DNA of 64,000 nucleotides from SAR116 cluster bacterium AG-447-C21 (GCA_003212315.1 QCQB01000008.1:1-64000); one strand, 5' to 3'. Shown: positions 17,353 to 26,542, numbered from the stretch's first letter. Program-made: numbers and translations. Notes: generated from the sequence alone by a model not told the origin.

Positions 17353-18800
17353 TCACTATTAATTCTGGCAGAATCGATTTGATTAAGATTACTTGATATT
17401 CTTTTTATAAGTGACCATGCGTTTTCTACGTGTTTAAGCTGGGTATTAGTCTGTCCAATCGACCAACGAATAGTAAATTTCCCACGAACTCGATTTTGAG
17501 TAAAGTAGACGCGGCCGCTATCGTTTAATCGATTCAATAGATCTTCATTTAAAAGATCAATATCCGCTGATTTTGTAATATTTTTCGGTCGAAACCTAAA
17601 ATTTAATAAGGATAAAGACCTCGGTGATACCAATTCAAACTCAGGATCCTCATCTATCCAAGTAGCAGCGTATTCGGCCAATTTAATATGATTTCGGATG
17701 ATCTTCTGAAGACCTTTAACACCATAAGAGCGTATCACAAACCAGAGTTTTAAGGCCCTAAACCGCCGCCCCAGAGGAACGCTCCAATCGCGATAGTCAA
17801 TCACCTGATCTTGTTCTCTACTTTTTAGATATTCCGGAAGGATTGATAGAGTACGAATAAGCAATTCCGGTTGTTTTACATAATGCGCTGAACAATCAAA
17901 ATTCGTTAATAGCCATTTATGTGGATTGAAAACAATACTATCTGCCATTTCAATTCCCTCTGCCATCCATCGTTCTTCAGGCAAGATTAAAGCAGAGCCA
18001 GCCCACGCAGCATCAACATGCAAAAAAATTTCATATTCTTTGCAGAGTTGGCCAATAGCCTTCAGCGGATCGGTAGCACCGACGCCCGTGGTACCCATTG
18101 ATGCAACTACACATGCAGGGATATGTCCATTCGATATATCCTCTAGAACGTTGCGCCTTAGTGCTTCAGGACACATCTCAAAGCTATTACCCGTGCGGAT
18201 AAGTCGGACGCTATCTTTGCCAAAGCCTGCGATCTTTGCACCCTTTTCTGTGGAAGAGTGTGCCTCTTCCGAAGTATACACTATCAGTGATGACGACAAC
18301 GAGTTCATCCCCTCTTTATTAGTTCGCCAGTCAGTAGCTTTTTCCCGTGCGGTCAAGAGAGCACATAATGTAGCACTTGAAGCAGAGTCCTGAATCACGC
18401 CGTGCAAATCAGTTGGTAAACCTGTCATCTTTTGCAACCAGCCCGTTATTCGCGTTTCCATTTCAGTAGCAGCAGGGCTAGTCTGCCACAACATACATTG
18501 CGCTCCCAACGTCGAAGTTAACATCTCAGCAAGTACTGATGGAGGACTGGAATTGGCAGGAAAGTAAGCAAAAAAACTTGGGTGCTGCCAGTGTGTCATT
18601 CCCGGGATAATTTTTTTCTTAAAATCCTCGAAAATATTTTCCATGGGCTCACCATCAAGTGGAGGCTCGTCATCGAGGAGTGACAAAATATCTCCAGGGT
18701 TGACCTGGGATCGCACGTCAAAATTTTCAACAGAGTCCATATAATCGGCCATCCAGTCAATCAAAGCATGTCCATTTTTGCGGAATTCTTCAGACTTCAT
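17349..18800 (-). CDS. Pyridoxal-dependent aromatic amino acid decarboxylase family
   Basis: Group II PLP decarboxylase of 483 residues, closest in pattern to DOPA/tryptophan/tyrosine decarboxylases. It shows the substrate-side motif WQHPSFFAYFPA (71-82), His181 stacking on PLP, Asp263 in HVDAAWAG and the PLP lysine Lys295 in NPHKWLLTNFDCS. It would release CO2 from an aromatic amino acid to give an amine. Its ATG overlaps the queG stop by four bases (ATGA), so it is translationally coupled to a tRNA-modification gene, an unexpected pairing. Substrate preference cannot be read safely. Confidence 0.9.
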   Translation of the reverse strand: MKSEEFRKNGHALIDWMADYMDSVENFDVRSQVNPGDILSLLDDEPPLDGEPMENIFEDFKKKIIPGMTHWQHPSFFAYFPANSSPPSVLAEMLTSTLGAQCMLWQTSPAATEMETRITGWLQKMTGLPTDLHGVIQDSASSATLCALLTAREKATDWRTNKEGMNSLSSSLIVYTSEEAHSSTEKGAKIAGFGKDSVRLIRTGNSFEMCPEALRRNVLEDISNGHIPACVVASMGTTGVGATDPLKAIGQLCKEYEIFLHVDAAWAGSALILPEERWMAEGIEMADSIVFNPHKWLLTNFDCSAHYVKQPELLIRTLSILPEYLKSREQDQVIDYRDWSVPLGRRFRALKLWFVIRSYGVKGLQKIIRNHIKLAEYAATWIDEDPEFELVSPRSLSLLNFRFRPKNITKSADIDLLNEDLLNRLNDSGRVYFTQNRVRGKFTIRWSIGQTNTQLKHVENAWSLIKRISSNLNQIDSARINSD

Positions 18801-19957
18801 ATAGAACCTCTTGATCCAGAATTCATCGAACTTTCTGAATTATAATCAATATTTAAAGCCATATACCACTCTTCACGAACAGTTTTATCCATTTCTGATT
18901 TGAGATGTTGGACTGATAATTCTTTCATTTTGTTAATGGGTAAAATTCTTCCTAATACCCAGACGCACATTGCGCGAACGATACTAGATGGATCATTCAA
19001 TAAATTTAACAAATCAATTGACGGGGCTCTAATAGAAGAATTACCTAACGCAATTAAAACATTTCGAATAAATCTATCCCGGCCAATGCGCTTGATAGGG
19101 GAACCACTAAATTTTTCTCTGAATAAGGAATCATCGAGGCTAAGGAAATCTTCTAAAAGCGGTAAATTTAGATCCTCTCTAGGGATGAATGCAGCTTCCC
19201 TAGCCATCTTTGAAAATTTGTTCCACGGACAAACCGCTAAACAATCATCACAGCCATAAATACGATTACCCATTTTCTCCCGATATTCGAGGGGTATGTG
19301 ACCCTTGTGCTCTATTGTAAGATAGGAAATACAGCGACTAGCATCAAGCATATACGGTTCTGGAAAAGCGTTAGTTGGACAGATATCAAGACATTTCGTA
19401 CAAGATCCGCAGTGATCTACTTCCATTTCATCTGGATCTAATTTTAAAGTAGTAAAAATTTCACCCAGAAATAACCAGGAACCAAAGCTTTGATTAACAA
19501 GATTGGAGTGCTTGCCTTGCCAACCTATTCCGGCAGCCTGACCAAGTGGCTTTTCTAATATGGGAGCAGTATCAACAAAAACCTTTAAATCACAGTTGAA
19601 CTCTTTGCCTAACCATCTTCCCAGTTTTTTTAATCGTTTTTTTATAACGTTGTGATAGTCCTTATTTCTGGCGTAGACGGAGATATTCGCTCTATTGATA
19701 GATCTCAAGTCATCTAAAGGATTGACTTTAGGCCCATAGTTCATAGCAACAGCAATAACGGAACGAACATCTGGCCACAATGTACGGGGGTCTTGTCTTC
19801 TTTCGAGGTGATCTGACATCCATGTCATATCCCCGTGCTGTCCCAAGGAGACGAATGCTTCGAGCCGTGCTTTTTCCCGAAAACCCATCTTAGCTTGAGC
19901 AAAACCTATGGCGTCGAATCCCTCTTCTTTGGCTCTCGTTCTTATACGCTCTTTCAT
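18797..19957 (-). CDS. queG: Epoxyqueuosine reductase QueG
   Basis: Last step of queuosine synthesis: cobalamin-dependent reduction of epoxyqueuosine in tRNA. The general acid is Asp129 in FVDTAPILEKPLG. The two [4Fe-4S] clusters are held by Cys183/186/189/193 and Cys209/236/239/243 (CDDCLAVCPWN). The C-terminal HEAT-like segment completes a normal 386-residue protein. It lies 39 bases after tgt on the same strand and overlaps the downstream decarboxylase. The enzyme requires vitamin B12. Confidence 0.96.
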   Translation of the reverse strand: MKERIRTRAKEEGFDAIGFAQAKMGFREKARLEAFVSLGQHGDMTWMSDHLERRQDPRTLWPDVRSVIAVAMNYGPKVNPLDDLRSINRANISVYARNKDYHNVIKKRLKKLGRWLGKEFNCDLKVFVDTAPILEKPLGQAAGIGWQGKHSNLVNQSFGSWLFLGEIFTTLKLDPDEMEVDHCGSCTKCLDICPTNAFPEPYMLDASRCISYLTIEHKGHIPLEYREKMGNRIYGCDDCLAVCPWNKFSKMAREAAFIPREDLNLPLLEDFLSLDDSLFREKFSGSPIKRIGRDRFIRNVLIALGNSSIRAPSIDLLNLLNDPSSIVRAMCVWVLGRILPINKMKELSVQHLKSEMDKTVREEWYMALNIDYNSESSMNSGSRGSI

Positions 19958-19996
19958 TTATCCCCTTCAGTTGATGCTTAAGTAAAGCAAAGAGCC

Positions 19997-21130
19997 TTAT
20001 AGTCTCTCGATTGCTTTTATATCTCCTTTTGTTTGCATCTCCATGAAAGATTGAACAAAATTGTCCAATTTGTTTATGGATATTGCCTGCCTTAAACCGT
20101 TCATCAATTCCTGATAGTAATGTAAATTATGCCAAGTTAATAACATCGCTCCAAGGATTTCACCCGACCTCACCAAGTGATGTAAGTACCCACGGCTAAA
20201 ACCATTACAAGCAGGACACTCACACAGCTCATCTAACGGCCTTGGATCGGCAGAGTGCCGAGCATTTCTTATATTAACCTGGCCATTTCTTGTAAATGCC
20301 TGCCCTGTCCTGCCCGATCGAGTTGGAAGCACACAATCAAACATATCCACCCCCCTAATAACACCCGCCACTAAATCTATTGGTTTTCCCACGCCCATTA
20401 GGTATCGTGGTTTGTTTTCCGGCAGAACTGATGCTGTTATATCAAGAATTCGGGTCATTTCCTGATGTCCTTCGCCAACCGCCAACCCCCCGATAGCGTA
20501 ACCATCAAATCCAATTTCTGTAAGAGCATCCACCGAATTTAATCGAAGTTTTTCAAAAGTGCTTCCTTGAACAATTCCAAAAAGACCATATCCTTTTTTT
20601 TGTTTAAATGCTTTTTTAGAACGCTCCGCCCAACGCATTGACATTAACATGGATTCCTCTGCTATCGTCTCTGCAACGGGGTACGGCGTGCATTCATCAA
20701 AAGCCATTGTAATATCCGCATCCAAACTTCTTTGTATTTCAATCGAGCTTTCGGGAGTGAGCTTATGATAAGACCCGTCGATGTGGCTTCTAAACCTAAC
20801 ACCATCTTCATCAATTTTCCTTAACGTCGCTAACGACATCACCTGATAACCGCCAGAGTCGGTCAGGATTGGTCCCGGCCAACCCATAAAATCATGTAAA
20901 CCCCCAAACTCCTCAATTCGCTTTGCACCAGGCCTCAACATCAAGTGATATGTATTTCCAAGTACAATTTCTGCCCCAGTAGCCTTTACAGATTCTGGTA
21001 ACATTGCTTTTACAGTGGCTGCCGTTCCAACAGGCATGAAGGCAGGGGTATTTATTACGCCATGAGCGGTTTCTAATTTTCCACATCTAGCGGCGCCATC
21101 TATCGAGCTCAAAGAAAAGCGAAGTGTCAT
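19997..21130 (-). CDS. tgt: tRNA-guanine transglycosylase
   Basis: Exchanges the wobble guanine of GUN anticodons for preQ1. The sequence has Asp91 in [12 protein letters not shown], nucleophile Asp265 in [21 protein letters not shown] for base recognition, and the zinc site Cys303/305/308 with a histidine near 334. The length of 377 residues is normal. It is the first gene of a minus-strand unit tgt, queG and the decarboxylase. Confidence 0.97.
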   Translation of the reverse strand: MTLRFSLSSIDGAARCGKLETAHGVINTPAFMPVGTAATVKAMLPESVKATGAEIVLGNTYHLMLRPGAKRIEEFGGLHDFMGWPGPILTDSGGYQVMSLATLRKIDEDGVRFRSHIDGSYHKLTPESSIEIQRSLDADITMAFDECTPYPVAETIAEESMLMSMRWAERSKKAFKQKKGYGLFGIVQGSTFEKLRLNSVDALTEIGFDGYAIGGLAVGEGHQEMTRILDITASVLPENKPRYLMGVGKPIDLVAGVIRGVDMFDCVLPTRSGRTGQAFTRNGQVNIRNARHSADPRPLDELCECPACNGFSRGYLHHLVRSGEILGAMLLTWHNLHYYQELMNGLRQAISINKLDNFVQSFMEMQTKGDIKAIERL

Positions 21131-21184
21131 TTGGTTTTATGCCTAATTTGAAAATTGTAATGCTGCTTATATTCTTTCAAAATC

Positions 21185-21868
21185 CTATCGATTATTTCCA
21201 AACATCAAATTATAAACGCCTATATTGATATCGGAAGGTTCTAATTCAAACTCAGATAACCCTGCCTCAATCAATTTGTTTGCGTGATGTGATAAGACTT
21301 TGTTATCTTGCGCTTCAATAAGGATAATCCATTCAGGTGTTTCATTCTCGGGAATTTCCATGCCCTGAGCCCTTCGCCCCTCGTTGACAACAGATAAATT
21401 ATTCTCAACTAAAACAGCGCCAATTATTCCAGGTGTCGAAACAATATTTGGTAAAAGATTATCTCCCAAGTTATCTCTAAGTTGTGACATAATTTCTATT
21501 CCTGGAAAAAATCGAGCTGCCAAACAGGCGCCTCCAAAACCATGTGATAAATCGATAGTAACGCTAGCAGTGATACGATCAAATTTCGTGAAGGTAGACA
21601 TGACCTTCTTGGACCAATCAGACTGATCTTTTAATAATTCCATATATTCAGGATCGGCGAGGTCCTCGACCTTATCAGTCTCATAAGTCGCAAAATATTT
21701 TATATCCGCATTGCTATTTGCATCAACATAACGCCGCGCCCTATGAAAACCCGGCATCCAAACCCGTTCATCTATATGCTCTCGATTATACCATTCATTG
21801 AAATCCTCCTCTACCTCAGGCGGGGTCTCACTAAAAGTAATCAGCATTCCTTTACCATAAAGCGACAT
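21185..21868 (-). CDS. Uncharacterised protein, two dimeric alpha/beta-barrel (EthD-like) repeats
   Basis: A 227-residue cytoplasmic protein of unknown function. Residues 5-105 contain FNEWYNREHIDE and MPGFHRARRY, typical of EthD-like or antibiotic-monooxygenase-type ferredoxin folds. Residues 113-225 repeat the same strand-helix order (GGACLAARFFP, PGIIGAVLVE, EWIILIEAQD). A single polypeptide could thus form the barrel that relatives build as dimers. It has GTGGAG as ribosome site and is the last gene of the E1 alpha/beta operon. It may handle a reactive intermediate of that pathway; this is speculation. Confidence 0.7.
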   Translation of the reverse strand: MSLYGKGMLITFSETPPEVEEDFNEWYNREHIDERVWMPGFHRARRYVDANSNADIKYFATYETDKVEDLADPEYMELLKDQSDWSKKVMSTFTKFDRITASVTIDLSHGFGGACLAARFFPGIEIMSQLRDNLGDNLLPNIVSTPGIIGAVLVENNLSVVNEGRRAQGMEIPENETPEWIILIEAQDNKVLSHHANKLIEAGLSEFELEPSDINIGVYNLMFGNNR

Positions 21869-21881
21869 AAATTTTCTCCAC

Positions 21882-22700
21882 TTATTTCAAGACTAGGGTA
21901 TCGATAAATGTTTTGAGAGACATCCCGATCTCACCTCCAGCTTTGGAGGCTATATTATTTAGATTTGACAAAATACCATCGTTATAGACAGACGAGCCAT
22001 CTCCAATACACGCTGACATACCACTAACGGTGCCGGCAATAATCCCTCTGTTATTCAGTGGCTCTAATCTGGTCAGCCCGGCATCTTCTTTACCTCTGCC
22101 TGCATCATGGAAGAAAGCTGCAAATGCTTGACATCTCAGAGCACTTTCGGAGTCTGGGGCGGGAATCCCACCGTGGCTACCTGTGACAACGATAGAGCCT
22201 TTATCTCTTTCTTTAACAAGGGAGGCAGAATCCATAAGAACCACTCGCCTTTTACCTCCGTCAACGGCAAGTTCTATTCGAGCCTCAGAATACTCAGGCG
22301 TACTTCGTTTGATTATCCTCGCTTTGCATAATTTATAAGCCGCCTCAAGAGCAGTCATCCCTACTGTGACGCCTAAATTCTTGGCCTCTAAATTGATAAA
22401 AGAGACAATACCATCGTTAACATGACTTTCTGCATTTCCAATGCAGCACGACAAAGTGTCAATCGCTGCATATGGAATCCCCAATTCTTGGCAATAATCA
22501 CCACCGGCTACGCCAGAATTATTTTTTGCAAAACCTGCGTCGTTCAGGATAACACCGCGGACCTCCTCTTTTACCGCTAAGTATGTTGCGTATATCCCGC
22601 CGTGTGATCCCCCTATTATGACTCTGTTCACACATTCAGAGCCTATTTTGGTGACGGAATTAGCAACAACAATCTTATCATCGATTATTCGGTTCTGCAT
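21882..22700 (-). CDS. Uncharacterised protein with an internally duplicated GSHGG / CIG-NDGI domain
   Basis: A 272-residue protein I cannot assign to a named family. It consists of two diverged copies of one domain. Each copy has GSHGG (residues 31-35 and 174-178), then DAG followed by a lysine and glycine (54-56 and 199-201), then Cys-Ile-Gly with Ser, Asn-Asp-Gly-Ile and a closing Asn (86-103 and 231-248), then a GM before a helix. Spacing between motifs is nearly identical (55 and 57 residues from GSHGG to CIG). There is no signal peptide or membrane segment. It lies between the E1 beta gene and the EthD-like gene, all in one operon, so it probably serves the same pathway. Confidence 0.7.
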   Translation of the reverse strand: MQNRIIDDKIVVANSVTKIGSECVNRVIIGGSHGGIYATYLAVKEEVRGVILNDAGFAKNNSGVAGGDYCQELGIPYAAIDTLSCCIGNAESHVNDGIVSFINLEAKNLGVTVGMTALEAAYKLCKARIIKRSTPEYSEARIELAVDGGKRRVVLMDSASLVKERDKGSIVVTGSHGGIPAPDSESALRCQAFAAFFHDAGRGKEDAGLTRLEPLNNRGIIAGTVSGMSACIGDGSSVYNDGILSNLNNIASKAGGEIGMSLKTFIDTLVLK

Positions 22701-22740
22701 TTAACAACATCCTGAAAATCAAAATAAAATTAAATCCTTT

Positions 22741-23721
22741 TCAGTTTCCGCTATCCATCATGATGGTAGCTACATCAACAATGTTAGTGGCGGTCACTCG
22801 TATCATATCTTCTAAAGGTGGCGCATACGAAATGGGTACACGTGGTGCTGCACAACGACGAACCGGATGTTTCAAGGCTTTAAACATATGCTCTGAAACA
22901 GTTGCCGCAATTTCCGCTCCAAAACCTCCTACAGAAACACTTTCATGAGTTACTAGTAACCTTCCTGTTTTTTCTACAGAAGAAAAAACAGCCTCCTTAT
23001 CCCAAGGCCATAAGGTTCTCAAATCAATAACCTCGGCTGAAATCCCTTTTGTCTGCAAATTTTCGGCTGCCTCAGAAGCAACGTGCAACTGTGCCGACCA
23101 AGACACAATTGAGATATCGGCACCTTCCCGCTCAATTCTGGCTTTTCCAAATGGCAACAAAATGTCTTCATCTGGCACCTCGCCTTTTATACCCCAAATA
23201 TTTTTATGTTCAAGATATACGACCGGATCATCAGACCGAATTGCTGATTTCAATAAACCTTTATTATCGGCCGGCGTTGAAGGTACAACAACCACGAGAC
23301 CAGGAATATGTGTATACCAACTCTCTAATGACTGACTATGCTGTGCTGCCGAAGACCTCCATATACCCATAGGTTCTCTTATAACCATCGGCACATTGGT
23401 CTGCCCACCAAGCATATAGCGCGCTTTTGCAGCCTGATTGACGAGTTCATCAACTGCACAAAGGGCAAAGTCAGCGAAGCGCATCTCAACCACTGGGCGC
23501 GTGCCAGCCATTGCAGCACCGACACTCGCCCCCATTATGGCGGCCTCGGAAATCGGTGCATCAGAAATTCGCTCCGACCCAAATTCTTCAACAAGACCTT
23601 TATATTGCCCAAAGACACCCCCTCTTCCCAGGTCCTCTCCTACTGCCCACACTAAAGGGTCTCTGCGCATCTCTTCTGCTAGTGCCGCCTTCGCTGCATC
23701 GGCGTAAGTCATAACCGTCAT
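22741..23721 (-). CDS. 2-oxoacid dehydrogenase E1 component, beta subunit
   Basis: Transketolase-fold beta subunit of a pyruvate, acetoin or branched-chain type 2-oxoacid dehydrogenase; 326 residues. Visible motifs are WAVGEDLGRGGVFGQY, the ISEAAIMGASVGAAMAG region with the cofactor glutamate, VVEMRFADF, and a C-terminal domain with TLWPWD and VTHESVSVGGFGAEI. Its start overlaps the alpha-subunit stop by one base (TAATG), so the subunits are co-translated. No lipoyl E2 or E3 gene is in the window. Confidence 0.93.
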   Translation of the reverse strand: MTVMTYADAAKAALAEEMRRDPLVWAVGEDLGRGGVFGQYKGLVEEFGSERISDAPISEAAIMGASVGAAMAGTRPVVEMRFADFALCAVDELVNQAAKARYMLGGQTNVPMVIREPMGIWRSSAAQHSQSLESWYTHIPGLVVVVPSTPADNKGLLKSAIRSDDPVVYLEHKNIWGIKGEVPDEDILLPFGKARIEREGADISIVSWSAQLHVASEAAENLQTKGISAEVIDLRTLWPWDKEAVFSSVEKTGRLLVTHESVSVGGFGAEIAATVSEHMFKALKHPVRRCAAPRVPISYAPPLEDMIRVTATNIVDVATIMMDSGN

Positions 23722-24761
23722 TAAAAGGCCTCCTCTCTGGGATCACCACTATCCTGAACATCCTCATATGCAAGTTGCAACTCTGGCCATGGCGCTTGCT
23801 TTGCCTCATCATAGATCGCTCGCATTTCACTAAGAGCATCCGTCTGGTGTCCTTCTAAATCCTCATCTAGGACTCCCGCATTTTTGAGTAAATCTCTGCA
23901 CTTAGAGATAGGGTCATTTCTCCAAGCTTCATCAACATCTTTTTGCTCTCTATACAGAGCAGGATCTGATGCTGTATGTCCATGTAATCGATAAGTGTTG
24001 CAAAGAATAAAGCGAGGTCCACCACCAGATCTAATTTCTTCAATATTTTGTCTAACACATTCATCGACTTCAACGATGTCGTTACCATCGACTTCTTCGG
24101 CGGGAATGCCTAATGATTGCGCTCGCTGTTTACCACCCTCTCCAGAGGTCATAGCTTCTGTTACTGTTGTAGAGGCAAAACCATTTTTTTCACATACAAA
24201 AAGCACTGGTAACTTGAAAACACCAGCCCAATTCAACCCTTCCAAAAATGGGCCTCTATTGATTGCTCCGTCCCCGAATATACAACATGATATATTATTT
24301 CCTCCTTTTAATTTGATAGCATGGGCCGCCCCAGAGGCTATATTGATGTTAGCGGAAACTACGCCGTTGGCACCAAGCATGCCTACACTAAAATCAGCAA
24401 TATGCATTGAGCCGCCTTTACCCTTACATATGCCCCCTCTTCTACCAAGCAACTCAAGCATCATTGATTGAGGATTTGCGCCTTTTGCCAGCGTATGTCC
24501 ATGGCCCCGATGTGTACTCAATAAAAAGTCGTCTTTTTCTAGGTTTTGGCAAACGCCCGAGGCTATAGCTTCTTGTCCTATTGATAAATGAATAGCACCT
24601 AAAACCAAACCATCAGCATTTGCAGTAGCAGCAGTCTCTTCGAACGCCCGGATTCTGTTCATCATTTTATGATGGTTGAAATATCGCTCAATATCTAAAT
24701 TTAAAGGAATACTTGAAGACAAAAAAATCTCCTTCGCTATTACATCATACCTTAACACCAT
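23721..24761 (-). CDS. 2-oxoacid dehydrogenase E1 component, alpha subunit
   Basis: ThDP-binding subunit of 346 residues. It has STHRGHGH (82-89), the diphosphate-magnesium motif beginning GDGAINRGPFLEG (163 onward) and CEKNGFASTT. Similar proteins are the alpha subunits of acetoin or pyruvate dehydrogenases, which decarboxylate a 2-oxoacid or cleave acetoin and pass the acyl group to a lipoyl protein. GGGGAG precedes the ATG. It is the first gene of a four-gene minus-strand operon. Its substrate is unknown. Confidence 0.92.
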   Translation of the reverse strand: MVLRYDVIAKEIFLSSSIPLNLDIERYFNHHKMMNRIRAFEETAATANADGLVLGAIHLSIGQEAIASGVCQNLEKDDFLLSTHRGHGHTLAKGANPQSMMLELLGRRGGICKGKGGSMHIADFSVGMLGANGVVSANINIASGAAHAIKLKGGNNISCCIFGDGAINRGPFLEGLNWAGVFKLPVLFVCEKNGFASTTVTEAMTSGEGGKQRAQSLGIPAEEVDGNDIVEVDECVRQNIEEIRSGGGPRFILCNTYRLHGHTASDPALYREQKDVDEAWRNDPISKCRDLLKNAGVLDEDLEGHQTDALSEMRAIYDEAKQAPWPELQLAYEDVQDSGDPREEAF

Positions 24762-24809
24762 TAGCTCCCCTAATAGGCATCAGTAAAGGCCTAATCTCAA
24801 ACAAATTTA

Positions 24810-24839
24810 TTGGACAGAATAACAACAAGCACTTATTAA
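24810..24839 (+). promoter_or_regulatory. Candidate promoter for the YhhQ-type transporter and queA
   Basis: TTGGAC at 24810-24815 and TATTAA at 24834-24839 are separated by 18 bases and lie 35 bases before the transporter start. They resemble sigma-70 -35 and -10 boxes. No ribosome site is obvious before the ATG at 24875. Confidence 0.35.
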
Positions 24840-24874
24840 ACGGTATCCTTAACTTTTACGATGTGTAAATTATA

Positions 24875-25420
24875 ATGATACTAAATCAAAAAGGCTTAAT
24901 AGCTCTTATAATAGGAATGGCTTTAGTAGTCGTAATCTCCAATATAGCAGTGAGTTTTCCTATTAATGACTGGTTGACTTGGGGGGCACTTACATACCCC
25001 ATCGCTTTCCTTGTGACTGATATGACTAATCGATTATTTGGCGTATCGAGAGCCCGGACGGTTGTCTACGCGGGATTTTTAATAGGAGTTATTTTGTCAT
25101 TATGGGCAGCTGACATGCGTATCGCATTAGCATCGGGATCTGCTTTTTTGATAGCCCAGCTTTTAGATATAACTATTTTTGACAAATTAAGGCAAAAAAC
25201 TTGGTGGAAAGCACCACTGATATCAACGATAATTTCATCCGCCGTCGACACACTTTTGTTTTTCTCAATAGCTTTCATGGCTACTGGATTACCATGGGTT
25301 ACCTGGGCGATTGGCGACTATGGAGCTAAACTCGCAATGGCAGCGATCTTGCTGATGCCATTTCGATTTTTCGTATCACTTGTGCCTACGAGTTCTAATA
25401 AGAGTTTTGATCAGGTATAA
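24875..25420 (+). CDS. VUT/YhhQ-family queuosine precursor transporter
   Basis: Membrane protein of 181 residues with about six hydrophobic segments. It carries the family's SNIAVSFP, ALTYPIAFLVTDMTNRLFG and AQLLDITIFDKLR motifs. YhhQ-type transporters bring preQ0/preQ1 into the cell for queuosine salvage. It sits six bases upstream of queA, which supports that role, and is on the opposite strand to tgt and queG. No queC, queD, queE or queF lies in this window. Confidence 0.9.
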   Translation: MILNQKGLIALIIGMALVVVISNIAVSFPINDWLTWGALTYPIAFLVTDMTNRLFGVSRARTVVYAGFLIGVILSLWAADMRIALASGSAFLIAQLLDITIFDKLRQKTWWKAPLISTIISSAVDTLLFFSIAFMATGLPWVTWAIGDYGAKLAMAAILLMPFRFFVSLVPTSSNKSFDQV

Positions 25421-25426
25421 ATTTTC

Positions 25427-26464
25427 ATGAGGGTAGATATTTTTGACTATGATTTGCCCGTTGAGAAAATAGCAACGTCACCGGTGAGACCTCGCGACGC
25501 ATCAAGGTTACTAGACTTAACCGGGGGCAGATTAGCAGATAAAACCATCCTAGATCTCCCCGGTATTCTTCAGCCCAATGACCTTTTAGTGATAAACGAT
25601 ACCCGCGTTATTCCCTCTCGACTAAAAGGTCTTAGAGACAGTGTTAAAATTGAAATTACTTTACATAAACAGATCGAAAACGGAATTTGGGCTGCCTTTG
25701 CACGGCCGGCAAAGCGCCTAAAACAAGGTGATAAAATCGTATTCACCAACACGTTTAAAGCTACCGTGCGATCACGCAATGCCGGGGAAGTGATCTTGGA
25801 CTTCCAAAGCGATGATCAGACAATTTTAGACGAATTACAAAAAATTGGAAGAATGCCACTCCCTCCCTACATCAAACGATCAGAGCTCTCTAAATCAGAA
25901 TTAGATCAACAAGACTATCAATCGATTTTTGCAGAGCGGCTAGGAGCAGTTGCAGCGCCAACTGCCAGTCTTCATTTTACACCCGCCCTTCTCAACGAGA
26001 TAAAGTTGCAGGGCGTCAAACAAGTTAATATTACACTGCATGTGGGAGCGGGAACATTTTTGCCCATAACGGCTTCCGACTCTGATGACCATAGAATGCA
26101 TTCGGAATGGGCTGAATTAACTAACGATGCTATCTCTTTGATAAAAGAAACTAAAAAAAGTGGAGGCAGGGTAATCGCCCTAGGAACAACAGTTTTAAGA
26201 GTTTTAGAAACGGCTGCATTGAATGGAGAGTTGCGAGCATTTTCCGGTGAAACCGATCTTTTTATAACACCAGGTTTTACGTTCAATGTTGTTGATCTAC
26301 TTTTGACAAATTTCCATCAACCACGATCTACTCTGATAATGTTAGTAGCGGCTTTTGCCGGAACAGATCGGATTTTAGAGGCTTACGAATATGCAAAAAA
26401 TAAAGGGTATCGATTTCTTTCCTATGGAGATGCATGTCTGATCGAAGATATGAATAAAGTTTGA
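25427..26464 (+). CDS. queA: S-adenosylmethionine:tRNA ribosyltransferase-isomerase
   Basis: Adds the epoxycyclopentanediol ring to preQ1 in tRNA using the ribosyl group of SAM. Family motifs MRVDIFDYDLP, INDTRVIPSRLKG, QTIFAERLGAVAAPTA-like YQSIFAERLGAVAAPTA, LHVGAGTFLP and TNFHQPRSTLIMLV are all present. The length of 345 residues is normal. It follows the precursor transporter by six bases and so is expressed with it. Confidence 0.97.
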   Translation: MRVDIFDYDLPVEKIATSPVRPRDASRLLDLTGGRLADKTILDLPGILQPNDLLVINDTRVIPSRLKGLRDSVKIEITLHKQIENGIWAAFARPAKRLKQGDKIVFTNTFKATVRSRNAGEVILDFQSDDQTILDELQKIGRMPLPPYIKRSELSKSELDQQDYQSIFAERLGAVAAPTASLHFTPALLNEIKLQGVKQVNITLHVGAGTFLPITASDSDDHRMHSEWAELTNDAISLIKETKKSGGRVIALGTTVLRVLETAALNGELRAFSGETDLFITPGFTFNVVDLLLTNFHQPRSTLIMLVAAFAGTDRILEAYEYAKNKGYRFLSYGDACLIEDMNKV

Positions 26465-26542
26465 AAATCTAAAAAAGTGTTTAATAGAGTAACAACCACA
26501 AGTTACTTTTATTGGAATACTCTAAGAAATGTGGAGATTATT

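Noticed and set aside
23049-23714. Several overlapping plus-strand open frames opposite the E1 beta gene
   Set aside because: They are antisense to conserved E1 beta motifs and show no protein-like composition.
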